NCBI GenBank assembly: GCA_963658695.1
Contig: CAVKRN010000046.1
Span: 1-19,390 of the forward strand
Length of the DNA: 19,390 nt
Direction: 5' to 3'
Source: CAG-791 sp963658695
Lineage (GTDB): Bacteria; Bacillota; Clostridia; Lachnospirales; Lachnospiraceae
The notes beneath the pieces are model-generated. The model was not told the origin of the DNA. It saw only the letters and a program-made list of their open reading frames with translations, and searched no databases. How positions within the stretch are numbered: position 1 is the first letter of the stretch; every line of letters starts with the position of its first letter. Both the position numbers and the translations under genes were made by a program. Shown in pieces: positions 7,334 to 14,451 of the stretch.

Positions 7334-8710
7334 CTATGCCGCCTGTTTCTTTTTTCCCTTTTCCAGAATTCCATTGAATCTTGTCAGGAAAGTTATAGTT
7401 GTAATTAACGCCGCGATAATATCGCTGATGGGTTCTGCCAGGAAGACGGCAAATACCTGATTGGACGTCAGAATATGCGGCAGAATCAGAATGAGCGGAA
7501 TCAGCAGAATGATCTTGCGAAGGCAGGCCAGAAGCAGGCTGACCTTTGCCTGTCCCAATGCCATAAAGCTCTGCTGGCAGCTGATCTGTGCTCCGCAGGC
7601 AAAGATGCCGGCCATATAAATCCGAAGCGCCCACGCCGTATATTCCGTCAGATCCGTGCTGGTTGTAAAGATCCCGGCAAAAATACCAGGAAACAGCTCC
7701 ACCGCAAGACAGAACAATACCGAATAACTAAGACAAACCGTAAGGACCGCAAAAAAGGCTTTTTTCACCCGTTCTGACAATCCCGCACCATAGTTATAGC
7801 TGATGATGGGCTGTCCGCCCTGACAAACACCCTGCAGCGGAAGCGTGAGCAGCTGATTGACACTGGTCAGGATGGTCATGGCACCAACCGCCAGATCTCC
7901 GCCATACCGGGCAAGACTGGACGTAAATGTTATGGACAGAATACTCTCTGTCGAAAGCATGACAAATGTGGATATACCAAGGCCAAGGCAAGGAAGAATG
8001 ATTGCCTTTTCCAGCTTCATGCAGCTCTTCTGCAGGCGCAGGATCGTTTTCTTTCCCGTAAGGAAGCGAAGAATCCAGATCGCACCAACCGCCTGACTGA
8101 GCACGGTTGCCAGTGCAGCCCCCCGCACGCCCATACCCAGTACAAAGATAAAAATCGGATCCAGCACAATGTTAATAATCGCACCAATCAGCGTGGTCAT
8201 CATGCTGATCTTTGCGAAGCCCTGGGTGGTAATAAACGGATTCATCCCCATCACCAGAAGAACAAAAATACTCCCCAGAACATAAATGCGGGAATAGCTG
8301 ACCGCATACGGAAGTGTTGCCTCACTGGCTCCAAACAAACGCAGTAGAACAGGCGCTGCCGCATAGAAGACAACCGTCAGGCCAACTGCAAAAAGCAGCA
8401 GCACCGTAAAACAGTTTCCCATAATCTTTTCTGCGGTATCATTTTCCTTGCGTCCCATGTGAATGGCTGCAAGCGGTGCACCGCCGGCTCCCGCCAGCAT
8501 GGCAAATGCGTTAATCAGCATCAAAATCGGTGTAAAAAGTCCCACCCCGGTCAAAGCCGTTGCGCCAACCTCTGCCATATGACCGATATAGATGCGGTCC
8601 ACAATGTTGTACAAAAGGTTGACAATCTGTGCAATGACAGCCGGAACCGCCAGCTGTGCCAGAAGCTTCGGAATGCTTCCCTCCCCCATGTTCTGTGATT
8701 TCTGATTCAT
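7334..8710 (-). CDS. MATE-family multidrug/cation efflux transporter
   Basis: 458-residue inner-membrane protein with about twelve hydrophobic segments in two similar halves, as in MATE (NorM/DinF type) antiporters that expel drugs or metabolites in exchange for Na+ or H+. Family signatures: an N-terminal cytoplasmic helix with IPKLLAQLAVPAVIAQIVN, YNIVDRIYIGH, then NPFITTQGFAKISMM, the domain link INIVLDPIFIFVLGMGVRGAALAT, and in the second half LPLQGVCQGGQPIISYNYGA. AAGGA lies just before the ATG. It follows a MarR gene by 65 bp on the same strand, so MarR probably controls its expression; the substrate cannot be read from sequence. The C-terminus ends in a basic KGKKKQAA tail. Confidence 0.93.
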   Translation of the reverse strand: MNQKSQNMGEGSIPKLLAQLAVPAVIAQIVNLLYNIVDRIYIGHMAEVGATALTGVGLFTPILMLINAFAMLAGAGGAPLAAIHMGRKENDTAEKIMGNCFTVLLLFAVGLTVVFYAAAPVLLRLFGASEATLPYAVSYSRIYVLGSIFVLLVMGMNPFITTQGFAKISMMTTLIGAIINIVLDPIFIFVLGMGVRGAALATVLSQAVGAIWILRFLTGKKTILRLQKSCMKLEKAIILPCLGLGISTFVMLSTESILSITFTSSLARYGGDLAVGAMTILTSVNQLLTLPLQGVCQGGQPIISYNYGAGLSERVKKAFFAVLTVCLSYSVLFCLAVELFPGIFAGIFTTSTDLTEYTAWALRIYMAGIFACGAQISCQQSFMALGQAKVSLLLACLRKIILLIPLILILPHILTSNQVFAVFLAEPISDIIAALITTITFLTRFNGILEKGKKKQAA

Positions 8711-8734
8711 ACGTTCCTTTCTTTGCCACGATTT

Positions 8735-8769
8735 ATCCGCAGCAATGTGAGTAAAACCTCGATGCGGAT
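8735..8769 (-). other. 7-bp inverted repeat between marR and the MATE gene
   Basis: ATCCGCA (8735-8741) and TGCGGAT (8763-8769) can pair around a 21-base loop, just before the MATE ribosome binding site. No U-run follows, so it is not a terminator. It may be an intercistronic structure or a second regulator site. Confidence 0.3.
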
Positions 8770-8775
8770 GGTCAT

Positions 8776-9204
8776 TTATCCCTGAATGGTCCTGTCCAGA
8801 TTTTGATTTATAACCTCCAGTGTACGCAGAAATGCCTCCCGATCTTTCTCCGCCACTCCATCGAATAACCCTTCAAAAAAGTCTTCCTGCAGCCGCTGTC
8901 CGTGCCGAATGATGGGCCGGGCTTTCTCGGTGCATAACAGCTCCGTTTTGCGCCGATCCTTCTCCACCGGTCTGCGATCCAGATATCCTTCCTGCACCAG
9001 CCTTTCAATATGCACCGACACCAGATTCGCCTTAATGTGTCTCAGTTCTACAATATCTCTTGCGGTTCGATATTCCGGATTGTTAGCCAGAAACAGCAGA
9101 ATATCCAATGCTGTCTGCGGCAATCCCGTTTCCTGGCACAATGGAAGGCACACATGATGGTAGGCTGCAGCAAATTTGTTCGAAAACGCAATGCCAAGCT
9201 TCAT
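8776..9204 (-). CDS. MarR-family transcriptional regulator
   Basis: 142-residue dimeric winged-helix repressor. Helices at both ends would form the dimer interface; the centre has a helix-turn-helix (TARDIVELRHIKANLVSVHIERLVQEGYL, residues 47-75) and the wing motif DRRPVEKDRRKTELLCTEKA, with the D-x-R pattern typical of the family. Members release DNA when small phenolic or lipophilic ligands bind. I chose the ATG at 9204, preceded by AAAGGG. The longer TTG frame from 9255 would begin only about 4 bases after the predicted transcription start, within the palindromic operator. It is the first gene of a marR-MATE operon, so it probably represses itself and the transporter. Confidence 0.9.
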   Translation of the reverse strand: MKLGIAFSNKFAAAYHHVCLPLCQETGLPQTALDILLFLANNPEYRTARDIVELRHIKANLVSVHIERLVQEGYLDRRPVEKDRRKTELLCTEKARPIIRHGQRLQEDFFEGLFDGVAEKDREAFLRTLEVINQNLDRTIQG

Positions 9205-9250
9205 AGATTCTACCCTTTGGATGTTGCATAGACCGTTCACAAGTGAATAG

Positions 9251-9262
9251 TTCAAAATTGAA
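9251..9262. promoter_or_regulatory. Palindromic operator candidate for MarR
   Basis: TTCAAAATTGAA is a perfect 12-bp palindrome covering the predicted transcription start of marR (about 9259). Size, AT-rich centre and position fit a MarR-type operator that blocks RNA polymerase. Binding is inferred. Confidence 0.55.
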
Positions 9263-9265
9263 ATA

Positions 9266-9295
9266 AATATATCGTATCAACTACGTTTCTGTCAA
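9266..9295 (-). promoter_or_regulatory. Promoter of the marR-MATE operon
   Basis: On the minus strand a perfect TTGACA (9290-9295) is followed by an 18-bp spacer and TATATT (9266-9271); ATATAT at a 17-bp spacing is an alternative. The start near 9259 gives a leader of about 55 bases before the marR ATG. Confidence 0.7.
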
Positions 9296-9353
9296 TCCCT
9301 CTTGAAGCGCCGTTTCCGTTCTGTGCCAATCCGCGACGGGTCCTGGCGGAGGT

Positions 9354-9424
9354 GTCCTGTTCCGGGACTTCCGAGTGAGCCTCGGCACTTGCATCCCTGA
9401 CTTTCGGTCAATATTTTTGTTTTT
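9354..9424 (+). other. Cluster of small hairpins followed by T-rich tract in the marR-tetR gap
   Basis: The marR-tetR gap (9205-9516) holds no supported gene. Besides the two promoters it contains a GC-rich stretch with three small stems in a row: GTCC/GGAC (9354-9368), CCGAG/CTCGG (9371-9385) and TGAC/GTCA (9398-9410). ATATTTTTGTTTTT follows on the plus strand, giving a terminator-like look in that direction. The stretch lies outside both predicted leaders, so neither promoter explains it. It could be a small RNA end, regulator sites or chance. Confidence 0.3.
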
Positions 9425-9452
9425 ACCTCTGTATGACTTCCGCAAAAGTCGT

Positions 9453-9458
9453 TATAAT
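9453..9458 (+). promoter_or_regulatory. -10 box of the tetR promoter
   Basis: A perfect TATAAT lies 58 bp before the chosen tetR ATG. The -35 at a 17-bp spacing (TGTATG) is poor. The predicted start near 9465 excludes the in-frame ATG at 9433. Confidence 0.5.
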
Positions 9459-9516
9459 ACCTCGTATCATGAGGAGCATTCTCTCCCAAATCATTGCAAC
9501 GAAACAGAGAACATTT

Positions 9517-10227
9517 ATGACCACAAAATCGCAAACTACCATCGCTGCAGATGAAGCAGCAACAATTTCCGCCTCTTCCGCAGAGCCCCAGAAGGCAGAG
9601 GGAAAGGCCTTTCAGAATAAACGTAAAAAAAGGGAATCCCTCCTGAACAATGCGTTTGAGCTGTTCACGCAAAAGGGCATTACCGATACCACCATTTCCG
9701 ATATCGCCGAAAAGGCCGGCGTCGCCAAGGGGACTTTTTATTTGTACTTCAAGGACAAATACGATCTTCGCGACCGGCTGGTTCGTCACCAGGCCGGACT
9801 GATTCTGGAGCACGCCAGCATTGCCCTCTCAGAAGCTGTACAGAGCGATTCGCAGCCGATCAGCTCGCTGGAGGACCAGATTGTCTTTGTTGCAGACAAC
9901 ATTCTGACGCAGTTTTCGGAGAATCGCGTCCTTTTGAAATTCATCTCCAAGAACCTGAGCTGGCCTCTTTTAAAGCACGATATTTCTAACATTGACGCGC
10001 CGGATAATGCCGACATGAAATTTGCCGAGTGGCTCAAAAAGCTGTTTGCGGACTCTCCGGTGAAATACCAGAATCCGGAGGTCCTGATTTATATGATCGT
10101 GGAATTCATCGGCTCCACCTGCTACAGCTCGATACTTGAGCAGGAGCCCCTCCCCATCGACAAGCTAAAGCCGCATCTGCTGTCCTCTGTCCGCGCTATC
10201 ATGCGCTCACAGGAGCTGGAGCAGTAA
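9517..10227 (+). CDS. TetR/AcrR-family transcriptional regulator
   Basis: 236-residue one-component repressor. After a Thr/Ala/Ser-rich, probably disordered N-terminus (1-30) and a basic patch (NKRKKRE), the TetR DNA-binding domain is clear: LLNNAFELFTQKGITDTTIS then DIAEKAGVAKGTFYLYFKDK (about 42-81). The helical C-terminal ligand domain is not recognisable by function. The ATG at 9517 fits the promoter position and has a weak AGAGA before it; the in-frame ATGs at 9433 and 9469 lie upstream of or almost at the predicted transcript start. It stands alone on the plus strand, divergent from marR-MATE, so its targets may be that operon, itself, or distant genes. The N-terminal extension is longer than usual for the family. 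Confidence 0.9.
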   Translation: MTTKSQTTIAADEAATISASSAEPQKAEGKAFQNKRKKRESLLNNAFELFTQKGITDTTISDIAEKAGVAKGTFYLYFKDKYDLRDRLVRHQAGLILEHASIALSEAVQSDSQPISSLEDQIVFVADNILTQFSENRVLLKFISKNLSWPLLKHDISNIDAPDNADMKFAEWLKKLFADSPVKYQNPEVLIYMIVEFIGSTCYSSILEQEPLPIDKLKPHLLSSVRAIMRSQELEQ

Positions 10228-10264
10228 TCCCGCACCAGACAGCCGTGCCCCTTTTATCACGCAA

Positions 10265-10307
10265 AAACAGCCAAGGTGCATATTGCTTCACCTTGGCTGT
10301 TTCTTTT
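10265..10307. terminator. Intrinsic terminator between tetR and fhs
   Basis: A 14-bp perfect stem (10265-10278 with 10289-10302, core ACAGCCAAGGTG) with a 10-base loop is followed by TTCTTTT on the plus strand. It ends tetR, and the A-rich left flank gives U residues on the minus strand, so it probably also ends the convergent fhs transcript. Confidence 0.9.
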
Positions 10308-10351
10308 ACCCTGTTTACTTAAGACATGTACTTGTTCCCGCACCTGCTATT

Positions 10352-12019
10352 TCAGAACAGTCCGGAAATAACGCCTTCTGTGTCCACATCAATGTTTTCC
10401 GCAGCAGGGACTCGCGGAAGGCCCGGCATCTGAATCATCTCTCCCGTCAGTACAACCACGAAGCCTGCGCCTGCGCTGACATAGGCATCGCGAATCGTAA
10501 TACAAAATCCCTCCGGCCGTCCCAGAAGATGCTGGTCATCCGAAAGGGAATACTGCGTCTTGGCCATGCAAACCGGCAGGTTTCCATACCCAAGCTTCTC
10601 CAGATTTGCCAACGATTTCTTAGCAGGCGCCGCATATTCAACACCATCGGCCCCGTAGATTTCTCGGGCGATGGTTTCTATTTTGGCTGTCAGCGGCTGT
10701 TCCAGCTCATACAGCGGATGATACTGTCCCTTTTGTGCCTCAATGGTATTCAGCACCTTCTGTGCAAGGTCCTTACCGCCTTCGCCGCCGTTTGCCCAGA
10801 CCGTAGCCAGCGAGAATTCGCAGCCACGTGCTCTGCAATAGTCCTCAATCATTTCATGTTCTGCATCCGTATCTGACGCAAAGGCATTGATTGCAACAAC
10901 CGCCGGAACGCCGAATTTCTGCAGATTTTCTATGTGTTTCCCGAGGTTGGCCAGTCCCTTGCCAAGAGCCTCCAGATTCTCCGTCTTGAGCTCCGCCTTC
11001 GGAACACCGCCGTTGTACTTAAGTGCCTGTACGGTTGCGACGATCACCGCTGCAGAAGGAGTCAGTCCCGCCATGCGGCACTTAATATCCATAAACTTCT
11101 CAGCGCCAAGATCTGCGCCAAAGCCGGCCTCTGTAACTACAATATCCCCCAGCTTCAGAGCCGCACGGGTCGCGCGGACCGAGTTGCAGCCGTGCGCAAT
11201 GTTGGCGAATGGTCCGCCATGTACCAGCACCGGTGTATGGGCAAGCGTCTGCATCAGATTGGGTTGCATAGCGTCCTTCAAAAGAGCAAGCAGCGATCCA
11301 ACCACATTCAGCTCACCTGCCGTCACCGGCTCATTGTCGTAATTATAAGCGACCACCATTCGAGAAAGCCGCTCGCGCAAATCTTCCATATCCGTTGCCA
11401 GACACAGAACAGCCATGATTTCCGATGCCGCTGTGATAACAAAGTGATCCTCCCGCACCGGTCCGCAAAGCTTACCGCCAAGACCGATGGTAATGTTGCG
11501 AAGTGCACGGTCATTCATATCCAGACAGCGCTTCCACACGACTCTTGTGGGATCAATGCGAAGTGCATTTCCAAAGTGAATGTGATTGTCCAGCATCGCC
11601 GCGACCAGATTATTGGCAGATGTAATCGCGTGAAAATCCCCTGTAAAGTGGAGATTCAAATCCTCCATCGGGATAACCTGAGAATATCCGCCGCCGGCTG
11701 CACCGCCCTTCACGCCAAAACAAGGCCCCAGAGACGGCTCCCGAAGAGCCGCAACTGTCTTTTTGCCAAGTCCGGACAACGCATCCGCAAGTCCGATGGA
11801 GATCGTTGTTTTGCCCTCTCCCGCAGGTGTCGGATTAATTGCTGTCACCAGCACCAGCTTTCCATCCGGGCGGTCCTGAATCTTGTTCAGATACGCTTCC
11901 GAAAGTTTGGCCTTGTACTTACCATAGAGCTCAATATCATCCTCTTCCATCCCCAGTGTCCCGGCCACTTCCCGGATCGGCCAGATTTCTGCACTGCGTG
12001 CAATTTCAATATCGGTCAT
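10352..12019 (-). CDS. fhs: Formate-tetrahydrofolate ligase
   Basis: 555-residue cytoplasmic enzyme that uses ATP to join formate to tetrahydrofolate, making 10-formyl-THF. It feeds purine and fMet synthesis and, in acetogens, the methyl branch of the Wood-Ljungdahl pathway. The P-loop-like TPAGEGKTT is at residues 64-72. Other family blocks: PSLGPCFGVKGGAAGGGYSQ, FTGDFHAITSANNL, NIAHGCNSVRATRAALKLGD and EAGFGADLGAEKF. The ATG at 12019 is preceded by GGGAGAG and gives the normal family length; the frame opens 36 codons further up without support. It is the last gene of the glgB-pse run, 52 bp after the glycosyltransferase, and ends at a shared terminator. No other folate genes lie nearby, so this alone does not show acetogenesis. 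Confidence 0.96.
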   Translation of the reverse strand: MTDIEIARSAEIWPIREVAGTLGMEEDDIELYGKYKAKLSEAYLNKIQDRPDGKLVLVTAINPTPAGEGKTTISIGLADALSGLGKKTVAALREPSLGPCFGVKGGAAGGGYSQVIPMEDLNLHFTGDFHAITSANNLVAAMLDNHIHFGNALRIDPTRVVWKRCLDMNDRALRNITIGLGGKLCGPVREDHFVITAASEIMAVLCLATDMEDLRERLSRMVVAYNYDNEPVTAGELNVVGSLLALLKDAMQPNLMQTLAHTPVLVHGGPFANIAHGCNSVRATRAALKLGDIVVTEAGFGADLGAEKFMDIKCRMAGLTPSAAVIVATVQALKYNGGVPKAELKTENLEALGKGLANLGKHIENLQKFGVPAVVAINAFASDTDAEHEMIEDYCRARGCEFSLATVWANGGEGGKDLAQKVLNTIEAQKGQYHPLYELEQPLTAKIETIAREIYGADGVEYAAPAKKSLANLEKLGYGNLPVCMAKTQYSLSDDQHLLGRPEGFCITIRDAYVSAGAGFVVVLTGEMIQMPGLPRVPAAENIDVDTEGVISGLF

Positions 12020-12071
12020 AGCTTCTCTCCCTTTCCGCCGCCTGCCGCGGCATTCCCTCACTGCCAACACT

Positions 12072-13214
12072 CTACTGCTGCCCGTATCGCCAATGCCGGT
12101 ACATCCACAGCAGCCGATAATATACATAAAAGAGCAGCGGGCTTTTCATCTGAAGACGGATCAGCCGCTTCTCCTCCGCATCTGTTCGCTCCTGATAATA
12201 GATATTTTTCTGAAAATCCGGGAAGTTTTCCTTTATTTCTCCGGCAAGGGCAGACACAAAGGCATATACACCTTTTTCTTTCATTCCCTGCAGCGCAGAA
12301 AACAGAGTGTTCTTGTAAAACAGCACCGTAAAGGAATACTCCAGTTCCGGCCTGTACCTCTCCAGAAAGCCGTAGCGCTTCGCCTCTTCCAGCATAATGC
12401 GTCCCGCTGCCAGTCGATCCTCCAGGCGTTTCCTCGTCACGGTGTGAACCGTTGAATCCTCATGCTGATAATAATAATACAGCGGCCCCGGCACATATTC
12501 ATAATGCTTCATGCGCATGATCCAGGTATTGGCGATCGCGTTATCCTCATAGAATATGCCTTCCGGAAACCGCGACGGGCAATCAATCACTATCTCACGC
12601 CGATAAATCTTCACGCACAAAGATCCGGAATCCAGAATCAGAAGACGCCGCTTTTGATCATCCAGAATCCCTGTCTGCTCCGGTGAACTGTTCGCCACAA
12701 CCGGTCCCGGCGTCATCGTATGCTCGGTAACAATGCAGTAATCCGTTCCGACACAGTCCGCTCCGGTTTCCTCCGCTTTCTTTAAGAGTTGTTCAAAATA
12801 ATTCGGAACCACCCAGTCATCCGCATCAATGAACGCAACCCATTCTCCGCGCGCAACCTCAAGTCCGCGATTTTTCGCCCCGCCTTGTCGATGATTTTCC
12901 TTACAGCAAATCACACGCAGCACATCCGAATGATGCACCTCCATATCCTTCAGGATCGCAGCCGATTCATCGGTTGACGCATCGTCCACGGCAATAACCT
13001 CATAATCTGTAATGGTCTGATGCAGGAGGCTGTTCATACAGTAGCTCAGCCTGGCATCAGAGGCCATATTATAGACAGGTACAATCACCGACAGCCTGCA
13101 TCCACCCTGTGGCGAATCACAGAAAGCCGGTCGGGAATACTCTCCCGGCCGGCCTTGGCTTTGATTATGGATGATCTGCTCTTTACTGGCGTTTGACTCC
13201 ATTTTATTTGGCAT
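12072..13214 (-). CDS. Family 2 glycosyltransferase
   Basis: About 380 residues. The GT-A fold starts at RLSVIVPVYN (40-49), with the nucleotide-sugar motif VDDAST (76-81) and the metal-binding DADD (130-133); the acceptor part has SLCVKIYRRE and FPEGIFYEDN. It transfers a sugar from a nucleotide donor to a surface glycan or protein; donor and acceptor are unknown. Being directly downstream of pseB-pseC it may use a derived sugar (inference). The start is uncertain: ATGs at 13214 and 13202 both lack a clear ribosome binding site, and the former overlaps the pseC end by 11 bp, which suggests coupling. The 40 residues before the catalytic domain are polar, unlike most GT2 proteins, and their DNA contains a hairpin. 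The C-terminus is aromatic and basic (YVYYRLLWMYRHWRY), suggesting membrane contact. Confidence 0.85.
   Translation of the reverse strand: MPNKMESNASKEQIIHNQSQGRPGEYSRPAFCDSPQGGCRLSVIVPVYNMASDARLSYCMNSLLHQTITDYEVIAVDDASTDESAAILKDMEVHHSDVLRVICCKENHRQGGAKNRGLEVARGEWVAFIDADDWVVPNYFEQLLKKAEETGADCVGTDYCIVTEHTMTPGPVVANSSPEQTGILDDQKRRLLILDSGSLCVKIYRREIVIDCPSRFPEGIFYEDNAIANTWIMRMKHYEYVPGPLYYYYQHEDSTVHTVTRKRLEDRLAAGRIMLEEAKRYGFLERYRPELEYSFTVLFYKNTLFSALQGMKEKGVYAFVSALAGEIKENFPDFQKNIYYQERTDAEEKRLIRLQMKSPLLFYVYYRLLWMYRHWRYGQQ
13123..13156 (-). other. GC-rich hairpin at the pseC-glycosyltransferase junction
   Basis: Two 14-base arms (13123-13136 and 13143-13156) pair with one mismatch and one G-T pair around a 6-base loop. 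It lies inside the N-terminal, poorly conserved part of the glycosyltransferase reading frame. On the minus strand TTTC follows, which is too short for a firm terminator call. It may reduce expression of the downstream genes relative to pseBC. Confidence 0.35.
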
Positions 13215-14418
13215 AGTAATTTGCAATTCTGGTGACAGCACGAATGACATCCTCTACATCCTGATCGCTCATCGCATAATACAGCGGGATGGTCAGCATG
13301 CGGGAGTACAGCTCCTCTGCGTGGGGGCACAGTCCCTTTTGATAGCCAAGCTTTTCGTAGTACGGGAAATAATACACCGGAATGTAGTGCACGTTACAAA
13401 TAATATTCTCCGCACCCAGCGCATCAAAAAACTGCCGGCGGTCGATCCTGATGTGCTCCGGATTCAACTGCAGAATATACAGATGGCGAACCGTATCCGA
13501 CCCTTCTGTCTCCTTCTGCACAATGATTCCGGGGAGCTTGGAAAACGCCTCATCGTAACGACGCACGATCTCTTTCTTGCGTGCTGCAAACTGAGGAAGC
13601 TTGTCCAGCTGTGATGAAATAACAGCCGCCTGCAGATCGGTGATGCGGTAATTCGGCGCAAGCGCAACCTGCTCGTAATACCACGGTCCGTCCGGCGTAT
13701 GCTCCATCTGCGAAGGATCCCTTGTGATGCCGTGTGTGCGATACAAAAGAAGCTTCTCGTAATACTCTCTGCTGTTGGTGACGACCGCGCCTCCCTCTCC
13801 GCCGGTGATGGTTTTCACCGCATGAAAAGAAAGCGTTGTCATATCCGCAATGCTTCCGCTCTTGCGTCCTTTGTAGCTGGTTCCGATCACATGGGCGCCA
13901 TCTTCAATGTAAACGAAGCCGTACTGCTCTTTCAGTGCCAGAAATGCGTCCTGATCCACGGATTGTCCGCCGAAATCCACAGCAACCACAGCCTTGGTTC
14001 TCGGCGTAATGTGCTGCTCCACCGATGCCGGGTCCAGATTGTAGGTGTCCGGCAGAATATCCGCAAACACCGGCGTTGCTCCTACATAAAGCGCACAGTT
14101 TGCCGATGCTGCAAAGGTGATCGGCGTTGTAATCAGCTCATCGCCGGTTCCAAGCCCCGCTGCCATGCAGGCCATATGCAGTGCCGCGGTTCCGTTGGAG
14201 CACAAAACCGCATATTTTGCACCGGTTACTCGGCAAAGCTTCTCTTCACATTCCGTGATGTGCGGTCCCGTCGTCAGATAATCACTTTTGAGCACGGCAA
14301 CCGCCGCATCAATATCATTCTGATCGATATACTGGTGCGAATAATATAATTTATTTTCCCGAATCGGCTTGCCCCCCGCCGCAGCAGGAAGCAATACCTC
14401 ATCCTGTATGGTTTCCAT
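13204..14418 (-). CDS. pseC: PseC-type PLP-dependent sugar aminotransferase
   Basis: 404-residue DegT/DnrJ/EryC1-fold enzyme. In the pseudaminic acid pathway PseC transfers an amino group from glutamate to C4 of the 4-keto sugar made by PseB. The PLP lysine is Lys202 in LSFHAVKTITGGEGG, Asp173 in YIEDGAH contacts the pyridine nitrogen, and SNGTAALHMAC (74-84) binds the phosphate; the SFHxVKxITxGEGG form is characteristic of PseC. An N-terminal extension of about 20 residues precedes YYSHQYID. AAGGA before the ATG is the ribosome binding site. It is 33 bp after pseB, the usual pair. The product, UDP-4-amino-4,6-dideoxy-L-AltNAc, would normally pass to PseH, PseG, PseI and PseF, none of which are in this window. 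Confidence 0.9.
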   Translation of the reverse strand: METIQDEVLLPAAAGGKPIRENKLYYSHQYIDQNDIDAAVAVLKSDYLTTGPHITECEEKLCRVTGAKYAVLCSNGTAALHMACMAAGLGTGDELITTPITFAASANCALYVGATPVFADILPDTYNLDPASVEQHITPRTKAVVAVDFGGQSVDQDAFLALKEQYGFVYIEDGAHVIGTSYKGRKSGSIADMTTLSFHAVKTITGGEGGAVVTNSREYYEKLLLYRTHGITRDPSQMEHTPDGPWYYEQVALAPNYRITDLQAAVISSQLDKLPQFAARKKEIVRRYDEAFSKLPGIIVQKETEGSDTVRHLYILQLNPEHIRIDRRQFFDALGAENIICNVHYIPVYYFPYYEKLGYQKGLCPHAEELYSRMLTIPLYYAMSDQDVEDVIRAVTRIANYYAK

Positions 14419-14451
14419 ACGCTATGTCCTTATACTCGTGTAAATGCAGCC

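Noticed and set aside
9300..9420. Possible riboswitch controlling the MATE gene
   Set aside because: The structured stretch lies upstream of the marR-MATE promoter and shows none of the conserved elements I know for guanidine, THF, c-di-GMP or similar riboswitches.
9292..9813. Minus-strand frame of 173 codons opposite tetR
   Set aside because: Gly/Cys-rich shadow of the tetR coding region, which has clear TetR domain motifs and its own -10 box.
12043..12052. TGCCGCGGCA palindrome before fhs
   Set aside because: Short GC-rich palindrome without a U-run or promoter context; too common to call an operator.
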